Source: Ktedonobacterales bacterium (lineage in GTDB: Bacteria; Chloroflexota; Ktedonobacteria; Ktedonobacterales; DATBGS01). Taken from it: a stretch of DNA of 64,000 nt. The stretch spans positions 1 through 64,000 of the forward strand of contig DATBHW010000020.1 of NCBI GenBank assembly GCA_036557285.1. Reading direction: 5' to 3'. A program made the translations under genes and the position numbers. The notes under the pieces were generated by a model. The model was not told the origin of the DNA. It did not search any database and saw only the letters and a list, made by a program, of their open reading frames with translations. Shown here piece by piece: positions 54,054 to 63,285 of the stretch (the stretch's first letter is position 1; every line of letters begins with the position of its first letter).

Positions 54054-54317
54054 GGTGGAGGTTCATCCGCATGGGACCAATCAGTTCTGCCATCCTGGCT
54101 TTTTTTTCAGTTTTACCGTATCCTTCTTATGTGGCTCACTACCGTCGCTCTCATTCAAGAAAACTGCTGAGCCATAGGTACTAAAGGGCTTGGCACAGAG
54201 AGAGAATATAGCATATCCTTGAGATGTTCTGATAGGTCGAGCGCTTGCTTTAGATTGAAACACATTCGCTCTTATTTCTTCTAGGAAGAATGTTCACTTG
54301 GAGAAAGGCACAGTCAG

Positions 54318-55256
54318 ATGACTCCCCCGATACCGGGAGATACTCTTAGCGGCACCCCCCCTTGCGTGAGTATTGTTATCTCAGCTTATAATCGAGCAGG
54401 CTTTCTTCCAACCTGTCTCTCCTCTCTCTGCACACAAACATACCCATCAAGTCGTTACGAAATCATTGTGGTAGATGATGGTTCAAGTGATGGCACCGCT
54501 GACAAAGCAAGAGAGGTTTTGAGTCACTGGGGAGGCGCATTCCAGGTGATTCAGAAGGCAAACGGTGGTCCGGCCAGCGCCCGCAACGCTGGCATCCGAG
54601 CTTCCCAGGCGGATGTCATCGCCTTCATCGACTCCGACTGTGTCGCAGACTCAAACTGGCTGACAGCACTCACCGATGTTCTGAATTCTTCAGATGCTGC
54701 TGGTGTTGGCGGACCGCTGGTGAATAGCAGCCCCAAAGGTTGGGTGTCAAATTACCTCAATGCCGCCGATTTTTATCGTCATCGTGTACGTGCTGGGAAG
54801 GTCGATTACTTGCTCACCGCGAACGTTGCCTTTCGGCGTATAGCTCTGCTACAGGTAAAAGGATTCGCCGTGCTAGATGGTGTCTGGAGTGAAGACGCGG
54901 ACCTTTCCTTCCGCTTGGTTCAGTCTGGCTATACTTTGTTACTAGCCAAGCAGGGAATCGTTACGCATTATGGAACGCCGGTCTCGGTTCGAGGACTTAT
55001 CAAAAATCTCTACCGATATGGATACGGAAATTGTGTACTGTCAATACATTGGAAAAACGGACGAACGCCTGGCACTGAGTTGATACGACATGGAGGAGCC
55101 ATTGTATTATCACCCTTCCTGGCGCTCTCCTATACACGACGCGTTGGACTAGCGTGGGCTGTTGCTTTCTGGCCTTTGATTGCCATTGAGCATACGGCAT
55201 TTGTGGTGGGTCTTATCAGTGGCATGATGCGAGGAATATCGCGGGGACGGCTATGA
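54318..55256 (+). CDS. GT2-family glycosyltransferase, membrane-anchored
   Basis: A 312-residue GT-A enzyme. The N-terminal domain has VSIVISAYNRAGFLPTCLSS, IIVVDDGSSDGT (49-60), the metal-binding AFIDSDCVADSNW (about 103-115) and the ED of WSEDADLSFRL. After it come two hydrophobic segments (about 262-305) that should hold it at the membrane, as in mycofactocin- or polyprenol-type GT2s. GGAGAAAGG lies about 9 bases before the ATG. Its stop overlaps the next start by four bases (ATGA). Confidence 0.93.
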   Translation: MTPPIPGDTLSGTPPCVSIVISAYNRAGFLPTCLSSLCTQTYPSSRYEIIVVDDGSSDGTADKAREVLSHWGGAFQVIQKANGGPASARNAGIRASQADVIAFIDSDCVADSNWLTALTDVLNSSDAAGVGGPLVNSSPKGWVSNYLNAADFYRHRVRAGKVDYLLTANVAFRRIALLQVKGFAVLDGVWSEDADLSFRLVQSGYTLLLAKQGIVTHYGTPVSVRGLIKNLYRYGYGNCVLSIHWKNGRTPGTELIRHGGAIVLSPFLALSYTRRVGLAWAVAFWPLIAIEHTAFVVGLISGMMRGISRGRL

Positions 55257-56251
55257 CGGACCAGATCTTCGTAAGTATCGTTATGCCGGTGCGTAACGAA
55301 GAGGCTTTTATTGCACGCAGCCTTGGCGCTGTCCTCAACCAGGATTACCCCCACGAATCCATCGAAATTTTAATCGCAGACGGCGAAAGTTCGGATCGCA
55401 CGCTTGAGATCATGCATTCCTTGTCCGGGATGGAGCGAGTACGCATCATCTGCAACCCTCAGAGAACACAGGCAGCGGGTTTGAATAAGGCGATTCAGCA
55501 GGCCAGAGGAGCTATCATTATTCGTGTTGATGGGCATACCATCATTGCGCCAGATTATGTTCGCCAGTGTGTCTCTGCTTTGCAAGAGACGGGGGCTTGC
55601 AACGTCGGTGGCCTTATGAACCCGGTCGGCATCACACGCATGGGGAAAGCCATCGCTGGCGCGATTAGATCGCCTTTTGCCGTACCGAGCGCCTTTCACA
55701 TAAGTAGAAAAAAACAATACACCGATACGGTGTACATGGGCGCCTGGCCACGTTGGGTCTTTGAGCGTGTCGGTGCATTCGATGAGCGCCTGGCTCCGAA
55801 TGAAGACTATGAACTCAATTACCGCATACACCGGGCCGGAGGCGAGATCTATCTCTCTCCCAACATTCGCTCTCACTACTTCGGGCGTCAAACACTGCGC
55901 ACATTGGCTCGGCAATATTTCTACTATGGAAAAGCGAAAACCAACACCCTCAAAAAACACCCGGCTTCGCTGCGGCTGCGGCAACTGGTTGCACCCTGCT
56001 TTGTGGGCGCTCTCCTGGGAGGAATACCTCTTGCTGTTATGATCCCTCTCTCGCTGTGGCTCTGGCTCCTGATGCTCGTCGCTTATCTGTCCGCCAATCT
56101 CATCTTCTCCCTCGCTGCGGCCAGACGGATAGGATATCGCTACTTCTGGTGCATGCCATTTGTCTTCCCGACGATTCACCTGGCCTGGGGCGCAGGGTTC
56201 TGGGTTGGCCTCGTTGGAGGGGGTGTCCGACTGCCTCGCAGGAAACATTGA
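55253..56251 (+). CDS. GT2-family glycosyltransferase (ExoA-like)
   Basis: A 332-residue GT-A enzyme like ExoA of succinoglycan synthesis. It has VSIVMPVRNEEAFIARSLGA, IEILIADGESSDRT, the DxH/DxD-type centre IIRVDGHTIIAPDYV (about 82-96), the block YMGAWPRWVFERVGAFDERL and the base region NEDYELNYRI. The C-terminal 80 residues form two or three membrane helices. It overlaps the preceding GT2 gene by four bases, so the pair works in one transcript, possibly adding successive sugars to one lipid carrier. Confidence 0.93.
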   Translation: MTDQIFVSIVMPVRNEEAFIARSLGAVLNQDYPHESIEILIADGESSDRTLEIMHSLSGMERVRIICNPQRTQAAGLNKAIQQARGAIIIRVDGHTIIAPDYVRQCVSALQETGACNVGGLMNPVGITRMGKAIAGAIRSPFAVPSAFHISRKKQYTDTVYMGAWPRWVFERVGAFDERLAPNEDYELNYRIHRAGGEIYLSPNIRSHYFGRQTLRTLARQYFYYGKAKTNTLKKHPASLRLRQLVAPCFVGALLGGIPLAVMIPLSLWLWLLMLVAYLSANLIFSLAAARRIGYRYFWCMPFVFPTIHLAWGAGFWVGLVGGGVRLPRRKH

Positions 56252-56492
56252 AGAAGTGCCCTCGGTGATCGCTATTACAGGCCAGGTGTTTCAGGCTGCG
56301 CCTCGAACGGTGCCAGCAGGGTGGGTAAGAAAAGTATGATGGAAGGAAGAAGGAAGTACACACAGAACCACCTCACATCGGCTCAGCGTCGGCTGGCATC
56401 TTCCTGTTTCGTGCAGAGGAAGGTTATTCGTATAGCCAAAAAGGCTAGTTGATTCCTTCTAGCGCAGCCAGGGAGATTTCTGATGGTGGCCG

Positions 56493-58262
56493 TTACTGTG
56501 ATATCGGGCCTTCTAGGGTGGGCAGCGGCGCCTCTTCTGCTGCCTGATCCTTTCGTGGTGCAGCAGAAGCTTGCTTAGCCTGCTGGGCTTTATATGCCGC
56601 GTAGGCCAGAAGGCTAAAGATCCCCCCTGCTCCTACCAGCGCCAGCGCGTGGGCTGAATGAGTGAATAACCAGTGAGGTCCCGTCCATTGGGTTGGATCG
56701 GCCAGGCGAGCTGTGCCGTGCAGGAGCACCGTTGCGGCCACACTCAGCACCCCTCCGCCAATAATGCCGATGGCCCAGGCCAACCTGATCACCGGCCAGA
56801 GTCGAGCGAGCAGCTTTGTCCACGAAATAGTTCTCAGAGACCAGAAAAGAGGTGGAATGCAGAGGAGCAAGGTTCCCCAGATCACGGCGAGCATGATCGG
56901 GTCAAAGGGGGTGTGTAAGCGTGCGAAACTGCCATATCCGCCGACTGAGACAACAACTAGCTCGTACACGCCCAGGAATGCGAGAGCGCCCATCATCTGG
57001 GCCTGTCGTGAAGAACGCTGCCAGAGCAACAAACCAAACCAGAACAGGGCAAATAGCGGAAAAAACCGATACATGAAGTAGACTCTGCCTGAAATCTGCT
57101 CCAGTCCAAAGAGGGGGGCTGCAAACACGCCCTGGGGGTCAATCTGTGAAGTTAGATAATACGTGTTCGATGAAGTGAGCAAGACCGGAATAGTATGCAG
57201 CGCAAATTCGACGGGATGCGTGTCCACAATAGCTGAGGCATAGTTCCCCGCAAGCTCCCAACGATTGTCGGTGATCGCTGGATAGAAGGTAGCAAAGGTA
57301 TAGGGATTGATTTCGCCACCTGCGGCCAGATAGGCGTTCAGCTTTTGGGTCACGTCGGCATATTGGGCAGGAGCCTCGTTTTGCATATGGTACTGCATGA
57401 CCTTGCCCAGGAGGTTAATACGCTGGATATAGGTGATGCCAGGATAGTTATGCTGCGTCGCATTCATATAAATGAAGAGTCCCAGGCAGCCATAGAGGAT
57501 CAGGATTGCCAGAACTGCGTGTGGCAGCAAGCGGAGTACCCTGCCGCGCTGTGCCCCAATACCCAACAGATAGGCAAAAAGGGGAATGGGCACAAAGGCC
57601 CATTCGGCGTGTGTCATCAAGGCGCACAACACCAAAAAGGCGACCAGCCATAAGAGACTGGCGCGGCAGGTGCGAATAAAGAGGATGATGGCTAAGGCAA
57701 GCGAAGCCACAATCCAGAGGGAAAGACCTTCGGAAAGAACCGGCTTGATAAACGAGAGCAATAAGGTATCTATGCCTATGATAAGCCCCGCAACCAGCCC
57801 CAGCCAGGCGCGCCGGAAGATCAGGCAGAGGACGAGATAGATCTCTATGGTGGCGATTACGAAGAGAACGCCTTGCACCATACTCACAGCGGCGAAATTT
57901 CCCTGGCCCGCCAGAAGAAAGACCGCCGCGATGAGCAGGGGATAGCCTGGTGTACGTACTGGATCGACGAGGTTGCCATTTGCCAGGATATGCTGAGCGA
58001 CATTGAGATAGCTGGGAGTATCAGGACGAATTTCTGCCTGTGGATGGTTCAGATAGTACCCGACAACGACCAGGCTCGTGATAAGCAGCAGTAGGAGGCC
58101 GAAGGAGACATACCTGGCGCCCTTCCAATCTTTAGCAAGTGTTGCTACCGCTTGTTGAATATGCCGACGTCCTCGCGCAAAGCTGGTCCCCCAGAAAGGT
58201 GACCACTGCCAGCTGAGCGCAGAAAGCAGGGTCAGCGGGTGTCCCTCATTAGCGCCATACAT
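56493..58262 (-). CDS. GT-C-type membrane protein (GT39/ArnT-like)
   Basis: A 589-residue membrane protein with about 11 helices. The first outer loop has RPDTPSYLNVAQHILANGNL (about 78-97) and then RTPGYPLLIAAVFLL, the DxxxY...RxPGYP pattern of polyprenyl-phosphate mannosyl/arabinosyl-type transferases. It may add a sugar to a protein or glycolipid outside the membrane. The C-terminal end (about 545-589) is Ala/Gln-rich and cytoplasmic. AAGGA lies 8 bases before the ATG. It follows the kinase gene at a 24-base gap on the same strand. Confidence 0.82.
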   Translation of the reverse strand: MYGANEGHPLTLLSALSWQWSPFWGTSFARGRRHIQQAVATLAKDWKGARYVSFGLLLLLITSLVVVGYYLNHPQAEIRPDTPSYLNVAQHILANGNLVDPVRTPGYPLLIAAVFLLAGQGNFAAVSMVQGVLFVIATIEIYLVLCLIFRRAWLGLVAGLIIGIDTLLLSFIKPVLSEGLSLWIVASLALAIILFIRTCRASLLWLVAFLVLCALMTHAEWAFVPIPLFAYLLGIGAQRGRVLRLLPHAVLAILILYGCLGLFIYMNATQHNYPGITYIQRINLLGKVMQYHMQNEAPAQYADVTQKLNAYLAAGGEINPYTFATFYPAITDNRWELAGNYASAIVDTHPVEFALHTIPVLLTSSNTYYLTSQIDPQGVFAAPLFGLEQISGRVYFMYRFFPLFALFWFGLLLWQRSSRQAQMMGALAFLGVYELVVVSVGGYGSFARLHTPFDPIMLAVIWGTLLLCIPPLFWSLRTISWTKLLARLWPVIRLAWAIGIIGGGVLSVAATVLLHGTARLADPTQWTGPHWLFTHSAHALALVGAGGIFSLLAYAAYKAQQAKQASAAPRKDQAAEEAPLPTLEGPISQ

Positions 58263-58286
58263 GATGTGCTTCCTTGTCTATTAAAA

Positions 58287-61200
58287 TCAGGCCGCAAGAT
58301 CGAATTTCCAGAGGCTGGTTTGCCATCCTGTCGCATTACTACCGGGATACACACCTGCCATACAGATAAAAGTCTGCTTTTTATCTTGTGAGAAGCCCAG
58401 CGACCCTTGTGCATAGTCACCCCAATGTGCTCCGGTGAATGGCCCATTCCCAGCTTGCAGGAGCGTAGATGGGTTCCCCTGCCCAAAGGTATTGGGGGGG
58501 CTATCCTGTGAACGGCTGGCGAAGATCAGACCAGAGTACCGATCACGAGACGAAAGCTCTGCAAAGAGTACAACATTTCTCTGGGGATCGACCACCAGTG
58601 ATGGGTAGAAGATGTAGCCATCGGAGAGGCCGAGGATACTCTGCTGCGCAACGCTGGCGCGCACCCCATTGGCACCTCCATTGTTTGGAGAAGAGTTAAG
58701 CGATGGTATGAGGTCGAACCAGTAGATACCCGCTTTGGTAGCAGCGTTACCAGTCCAATTGACGGCTGTAGTGAACGCAGCAAAAAGATGTCCCTGGGTA
58801 AGCTGGGCCTGGGCAATCCGCGCGTCGCCTGTTGTGAGCTTTATAGAAGTCCCTTTTTGTTCGGCGGCAGGTGGATCGGCGTAGGGAGATGGAAGCGTCA
58901 CTACCCCTGCCGTGATGGAGGCTGGAGAAGAAGATCCTCCTGTGCTGGCCGATGACGTATCGTTGAGCGCCCAGAGGCTCAATTTGTTGGAAACCTGGCC
59001 GAGGTCTGCGTAGCCAGCGTCATCAGCCAGGAGCCATTCAGTCGTGTCAGCGCCACCCTCGACAGCGGGAGTCAGTGTGACGACTGGATGGCCCTGTGCA
59101 TTGATGAAACCAGTCCAGGAATACACAGATTTTGTATTGCCAGAGAGAAACTCCTTCCTCGGAAGCTCCCAGAGGTCTGCCCCCAGGAACGCGCCATTTT
59201 GCCCACAGGCAAAACTGGTCCCCGTAATGAAGATGCTCGTTCCGTTAATGCCAATCTGCGGATAATCGGCCCAATTACATTGCTCCCTATAGGTAGGAAT
59301 CTGTGTATTAAATTGATAGAAATACCATGTCCCTAGCGGAGCGCCTGAAACAGTAGTCATAGCGACATTGAAAAAACCCTGGGTGACAGCGCCATTACTT
59401 ATGCGCAGTTGGTTGGCAACCAGGATCCAGCGATCCCTGGTTGGATCGTAGAGTACCCTTGCCTCCCCGATGACATTACCTGCTTGGAACATGGGCGCAA
59501 AGAACGTTGCTAGGCTCACGACGCGATTGCCACTGGGGCCGCTGATGAGTAACGTGCCATCCACTGCCTCAAAGAGAAAATTATTTCCAGATGCGACGGA
59601 AATGTCCATCGGGGAATTTATTCCCACTTGCGGCTGTCCAAGTCCGCCCTTAATAGAGGTTGCTGCTGGACCAGATGGCCCGTTGGAGGGTTTCACACTG
59701 ATGGTCGCGCCTTTGTCTTGTGAGAGGGAAGGTAATTGCTTGATATTTGTAGCTGCGTTGGCAATGTTGTCGGCCTCTTCACTGGACCATTTGTAACGCG
59801 CTGGCAAAGTGTATTGTTTGGCTGCTGTATTGCTGGTGATCGCGGGAACACTGGCGAGATCGTGCAGGCCGTATCCCGTGACTGTATGCAGCCTTGAATG
59901 AATCGGGTTAACGGTAGTGGGTGGGGGTGAGGTGGTTTTTTGATGCAAAAGAACCCCAACCAGGACAGCAGAAAGAGAACCGAGTATGATGATGAGCGCC
60001 AGGCCGCCAAAGACGAATCGCTGACGCGCAGAGAGTGTGTTCAAGGAGAGACGCCGACGAGGCAGTTTTTGGAGGGGAACGCCCGGTACAGGCGGGCGTG
60101 ACATATCAGGACTTGCAGGCCAGGCGCCTGCTGGCGTGGCTGTCAGAGGTGGCGCAGAGAAATGTGCCCCTGGCTGAGAGAATAGGCTAGCAGGCGTCCC
60201 TTGCCCACTGGGTGGAAATTGAGGCTGGCTCCCCCATGAGGGCACAGGGGAGGGAGTTGGTTGCACTATCACGGGAGGAGGGCTGCTCCATCCTCCCGGT
60301 CCTGCGGGCGAAATTGGCTGCCCAGGAAAGGGGGTAGCCGCTGGACCTGGGGAGGAAGGTGGAAAAGAAGGCGCTGTCAATTTATCTATGATGCTGACTG
60401 GTAATGTCGGCTGCCAAAGCGCCTGCTCAGCCTGGTTTGCAGTGCTGACCGAGAGACGCAGTGCTTGCGCGAAGTCACTGATACGCGCGAACCGCTGTGG
60501 CGAGTCTTTTGCCAGTGCGCGGAGAAGCACCCCATTGACGCCTGGAGGCAGGAGCGGGTTGGCTTCAGTTGCAGGAGGCGGCGTAACCGTTAAGTGGTGA
60601 TGATATACCTCTGCCAAAGTCCCGTTAAATACTGGCCGACCAGTTAAGAGGAGATAGGCAACCCCGGCAAGGGCATATTGATCACTGGCAGGCGATGCCC
60701 TCCCGCTGTATTGCTCAGGCGCTGTATAGAGCGGTGTTCCCGCCAATCCACTATGGGAGGAGGTCCAGGTAATCGAACGCGCCAGGCCAAAATCAGCTAA
60801 GAGGATATGGAGCTGAATCAGCACCTCATTAGTTATCTGGACGGTAGGTTCATTGGAGAAAGCCTCGTAGGAGAGGTCACTCTGATAGTGATAAGAGGAA
60901 GGGGTCGTTGTCGTCGATCCTGGCAGAATACGGACAAGCAGATTTTGTGGCTTTACGTCGAGGTGGACGATCTGGCGGTCATGGGCAAACTGTAAGGCGC
61001 TTGCTGCCTGATCGATGATGTCGGCAACGAGGATAGGGTGGAGAGGAAGCTTATAGCGGGGCAGTTGGGAAGAGGTGACGAAATCGGCCAGCGAGCCTAA
61101 TGCGACGTATTGCATGACCAGATAGCGAGTACCATCCTGCTCGCCAAAGTCATAAATGGGAATAATGTGAGGATGCTCTAGCGCAGCAATAGCCCGTGCC

Positions 61201-61397
61201 TCTCGGACGAATTGCTGTGTTGCTTTTTCCCGGCTGGCGGGGGTTGCCATCAGCGAGTCTTCCCCCTGAATGACTTTGACCGCCACCTGTCGCCCAAGCT
61301 CAGGCTGCTCAGCAAGATAGATGTCACCCATTCCGCCGCTGCCGATGCGGCGTATGATACGGCAACTTCCAAGCGTTGTCCCCTCTAGTCCAGCCAT
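58287..61397 (-). CDS. Transmembrane Ser/Thr kinase with large extracellular domain
   Basis: A 1036-residue receptor kinase. The kinase domain (11-315) has GSGGMG (19-24), K41, the catalytic loop HLDVKPQN (145-152, HLD instead of HRD), DFG (202-204) and TPLYTAPEQ. A 40-residue Ser/Thr/Tyr-rich insert (about 157-197) sits between catalytic loop and DFG, where most kinases have about 15 residues. A Pro-rich linker (320-450) and a membrane helix (461-484) lead to an outer domain of about 550 residues with Trp, Gly and Asn blocks (LYDPTRDRWILVANQL, CNWADYPQIGIN, VDPQRNVVLFAE). That part may be a propeller-like sensor; I cannot name its family. Confidence 0.92.
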   Translation of the reverse strand: MAGLEGTTLGSCRIIRRIGSGGMGDIYLAEQPELGRQVAVKVIQGEDSLMATPASREKATQQFVREARAIAALEHPHIIPIYDFGEQDGTRYLVMQYVALGSLADFVTSSQLPRYKLPLHPILVADIIDQAASALQFAHDRQIVHLDVKPQNLLVRILPGSTTTTPSSYHYQSDLSYEAFSNEPTVQITNEVLIQLHILLADFGLARSITWTSSHSGLAGTPLYTAPEQYSGRASPASDQYALAGVAYLLLTGRPVFNGTLAEVYHHHLTVTPPPATEANPLLPPGVNGVLLRALAKDSPQRFARISDFAQALRLSVSTANQAEQALWQPTLPVSIIDKLTAPSFPPSSPGPAATPFPGQPISPAGPGGWSSPPPVIVQPTPSPVPSWGSQPQFPPSGQGTPASLFSQPGAHFSAPPLTATPAGAWPASPDMSRPPVPGVPLQKLPRRRLSLNTLSARQRFVFGGLALIIILGSLSAVLVGVLLHQKTTSPPPTTVNPIHSRLHTVTGYGLHDLASVPAITSNTAAKQYTLPARYKWSSEEADNIANAATNIKQLPSLSQDKGATISVKPSNGPSGPAATSIKGGLGQPQVGINSPMDISVASGNNFLFEAVDGTLLISGPSGNRVVSLATFFAPMFQAGNVIGEARVLYDPTRDRWILVANQLRISNGAVTQGFFNVAMTTVSGAPLGTWYFYQFNTQIPTYREQCNWADYPQIGINGTSIFITGTSFACGQNGAFLGADLWELPRKEFLSGNTKSVYSWTGFINAQGHPVVTLTPAVEGGADTTEWLLADDAGYADLGQVSNKLSLWALNDTSSASTGGSSSPASITAGVVTLPSPYADPPAAEQKGTSIKLTTGDARIAQAQLTQGHLFAAFTTAVNWTGNAATKAGIYWFDLIPSLNSSPNNGGANGVRASVAQQSILGLSDGYIFYPSLVVDPQRNVVLFAELSSRDRYSGLIFASRSQDSPPNTFGQGNPSTLLQAGNGPFTGAHWGDYAQGSLGFSQDKKQTFICMAGVYPGSNATGWQTSLWKFDLAA

Positions 61398-61466
61398 ACA
61401 AGCTTCCTTTCGCTCTCCCCTCCTGAGGGATTTGTGTTTGCATTGATCCCCTTGCTTCGTGAACGT

Positions 61467-61472
61467 ATTGTA
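61467..61472 (-). promoter_or_regulatory. Extended -10 of the large kinase gene
   Basis: On the minus strand TGGTACAAT with a weak -35 (TACAAG) 17 bases upstream. It has the same TGG-TAnAAT form as the other kinase gene, and would give a leader of about 63 bases. Confidence 0.55.
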
Positions 61473-61587
61473 CCATAGACTGCTGCTGACTTGTATCGTC
61501 TTTCTCGCTTGAGCAGCCCTGTCGCCTGAGACCCTTGCCTCCCCTCTCTAGTCCTTAACAACGGTTGAGGTTAGCGCTTTTTGCGCT

Positions 61588-63201
61588 TTAGCGAGTCGCG
61601 GTTGCCGTAGGGGTTGGAGCAGGCGCCTGGTGAACTACCAGCGCGGCCATGACATTTGCAAGTAACTTTTGCATGCCAGGAATAGGCGAGGTGTGATGAG
61701 CGCACCCCTCGGCTGGCTGAAGCAGGCGCAGGCTATCAAGCGCATAGGACCAGTAGATAGAACCTGTGGCAAACACCATTGCGCCCGATTGAGCAATGTA
61801 GTAGGTCGTGTTGCTGAAGTCGTGTGTGCCATCGGCGGCGACAGTAGCCGAGACGCTCAGCACGCGCAATCCTGGCGGGGTTGCGCCGTTATGAAAGACG
61901 CGGTCCCATTCATAACCAACAAGATCGCAGCCGTATGCTTCCCCTGGCTGAAGGCCCGTTCCGGCCAGAAGTGGTGATGACACCTGCTGATTCACCTGCC
62001 AGGGAAATCCTGGTGGTTGGTTTGCAAAGTTGGACCACATAATACCAATTAAGGCGTTCTCTGGACGGCTCAGGAGATCGTCACGCCAGTGGACGGTCAC
62101 ATGGCGATTATCAAGGCCATAGAAAGGGTCTGTTTTGAGATCTTTATAACAGACAATCGTGCGATCCGCTCTGTCCATGCTGTCCGGCTCGAAGCGGATT
62201 TGCCAGTACCCATCGTTCGCTCCGAGAAACGCCAGGCCCACGCCCGCGTTGCGGGCGCTTTCCACCCCATCGCGCATCGCTTCTGACCAATATTCATCGT
62301 GACCGAGGTCGAGATAGGCGCGATGGTTGAGTAATTGTTGCGGGTCATCGTTCAGATCAACACTGCTGATGTATGAGAGGTCGTAGCCCTGGCGTTCCAT
62401 CCAGCGAATAGCATCAATTTCGTAAGGCAGACCCTGCACACTAGCGCCCACAGATGCAGGCCGATCAAGAGAAACTTTACTGGCGCGCGTGGCGTCCGAA
62501 CCATCAGGCCCGTGATACAGGCTATACCCTCCCCAGTCATTATAGGCTGCATAGGTTGTATCGGATGTAACGGCCACATACGTCGAATGCGGGTTGCCGC
62601 GCACATCGAAAGTAAGGAACGTTTGCTTATCAGCCGCGCCAGTCAATTTAGCCAGGTAGACTCCTGTAATCCAATTATCTGGGATGCGCAGCTTAAACGA
62701 GGGTTGCCAGCGAGCTTCGATCAGGCGTGTTTTGGGATCAACCAGGCAGGAATGACAATCAACAAGCTCCTTCTTACTGTAATCATAATACCCCTGTGCC
62801 TGCCCGACTTGTTTGGTAGATTGCATCAGGCGCGCGCCTGCCCCCCCATACCAGCCCAGCCGGTAAATATCAATGGTATACGATGTCCCTGCTTGCTGGA
62901 CACTGACATAAAACGTGACCGTTTGCCCTGGCAGCGCCGATAAGGCGCTGGCATATACTTGAATCTGTGTGGAAGCAGCCCGGTTTGTTGGAATGAGCCA
63001 GCTTGCTGAACCCTTTCGCGCGTTCTCTTGCGCGATGAGTGAACCTTTTCCCTCCCGCGTTGGTGGGGGGTCCGAGCCGAACAGCGCAGTACAGCTTGCC
63101 AGAATGATAGGAATGCTCATCAACAGGAGCAGTCGAGGTAGGCTCCAGAATGCCCACCACCCCTTGAAACGTGATAAATATGGATGAAAGGAACGAGCCA
63201 T
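61588..63201 (-). CDS. Lipoprotein with N,N-dimethylformamidase beta-subunit-like domain
   Basis: A 537-residue lipoprotein. With the start at 63201 (AAGGAG 7 bases upstream), the lipobox is IILASC, Cys 37. The body matches the DMFA2-C family: an N-terminal beta domain (about 60-185; YRLGWYGGAGARLM is a hallmark), then PYEIDAIRWMERQGYDLSYI, LDLGHDEYWSEAMRDGVESA and FLGANDGYWQIRFE (about 255-340). Known members hydrolyse formamides; most genomic relatives are uncharacterised surface proteins. The end has a Pro/Thr/Ala tail. The DEYW region could hold catalytic acid residues, but amidase activity is not shown. It lies 191 bases upstream of the kinase gene, same strand. Confidence 0.85.
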   Translation of the reverse strand: MARSFHPYLSRFKGWWAFWSLPRLLLLMSIPIILASCTALFGSDPPPTREGKGSLIAQENARKGSASWLIPTNRAASTQIQVYASALSALPGQTVTFYVSVQQAGTSYTIDIYRLGWYGGAGARLMQSTKQVGQAQGYYDYSKKELVDCHSCLVDPKTRLIEARWQPSFKLRIPDNWITGVYLAKLTGAADKQTFLTFDVRGNPHSTYVAVTSDTTYAAYNDWGGYSLYHGPDGSDATRASKVSLDRPASVGASVQGLPYEIDAIRWMERQGYDLSYISSVDLNDDPQQLLNHRAYLDLGHDEYWSEAMRDGVESARNAGVGLAFLGANDGYWQIRFEPDSMDRADRTIVCYKDLKTDPFYGLDNRHVTVHWRDDLLSRPENALIGIMWSNFANQPPGFPWQVNQQVSSPLLAGTGLQPGEAYGCDLVGYEWDRVFHNGATPPGLRVLSVSATVAADGTHDFSNTTYYIAQSGAMVFATGSIYWSYALDSLRLLQPAEGCAHHTSPIPGMQKLLANVMAALVVHQAPAPTPTATATR

Positions 63202-63285
63202 AGACACTCTCCTTCAGAGCCTGTATATGCGCCCATCTGCCCAACTGCGCGCCAGGCGTGTGAAGTCCCTTTGGAGCGTGCGCTG

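Noticed and set aside
54081-54263. 60-codon minus-strand frame beside the TnpB remnant
   Set aside because: No ribosome binding site and no similarity I recognise; treated as non-coding.
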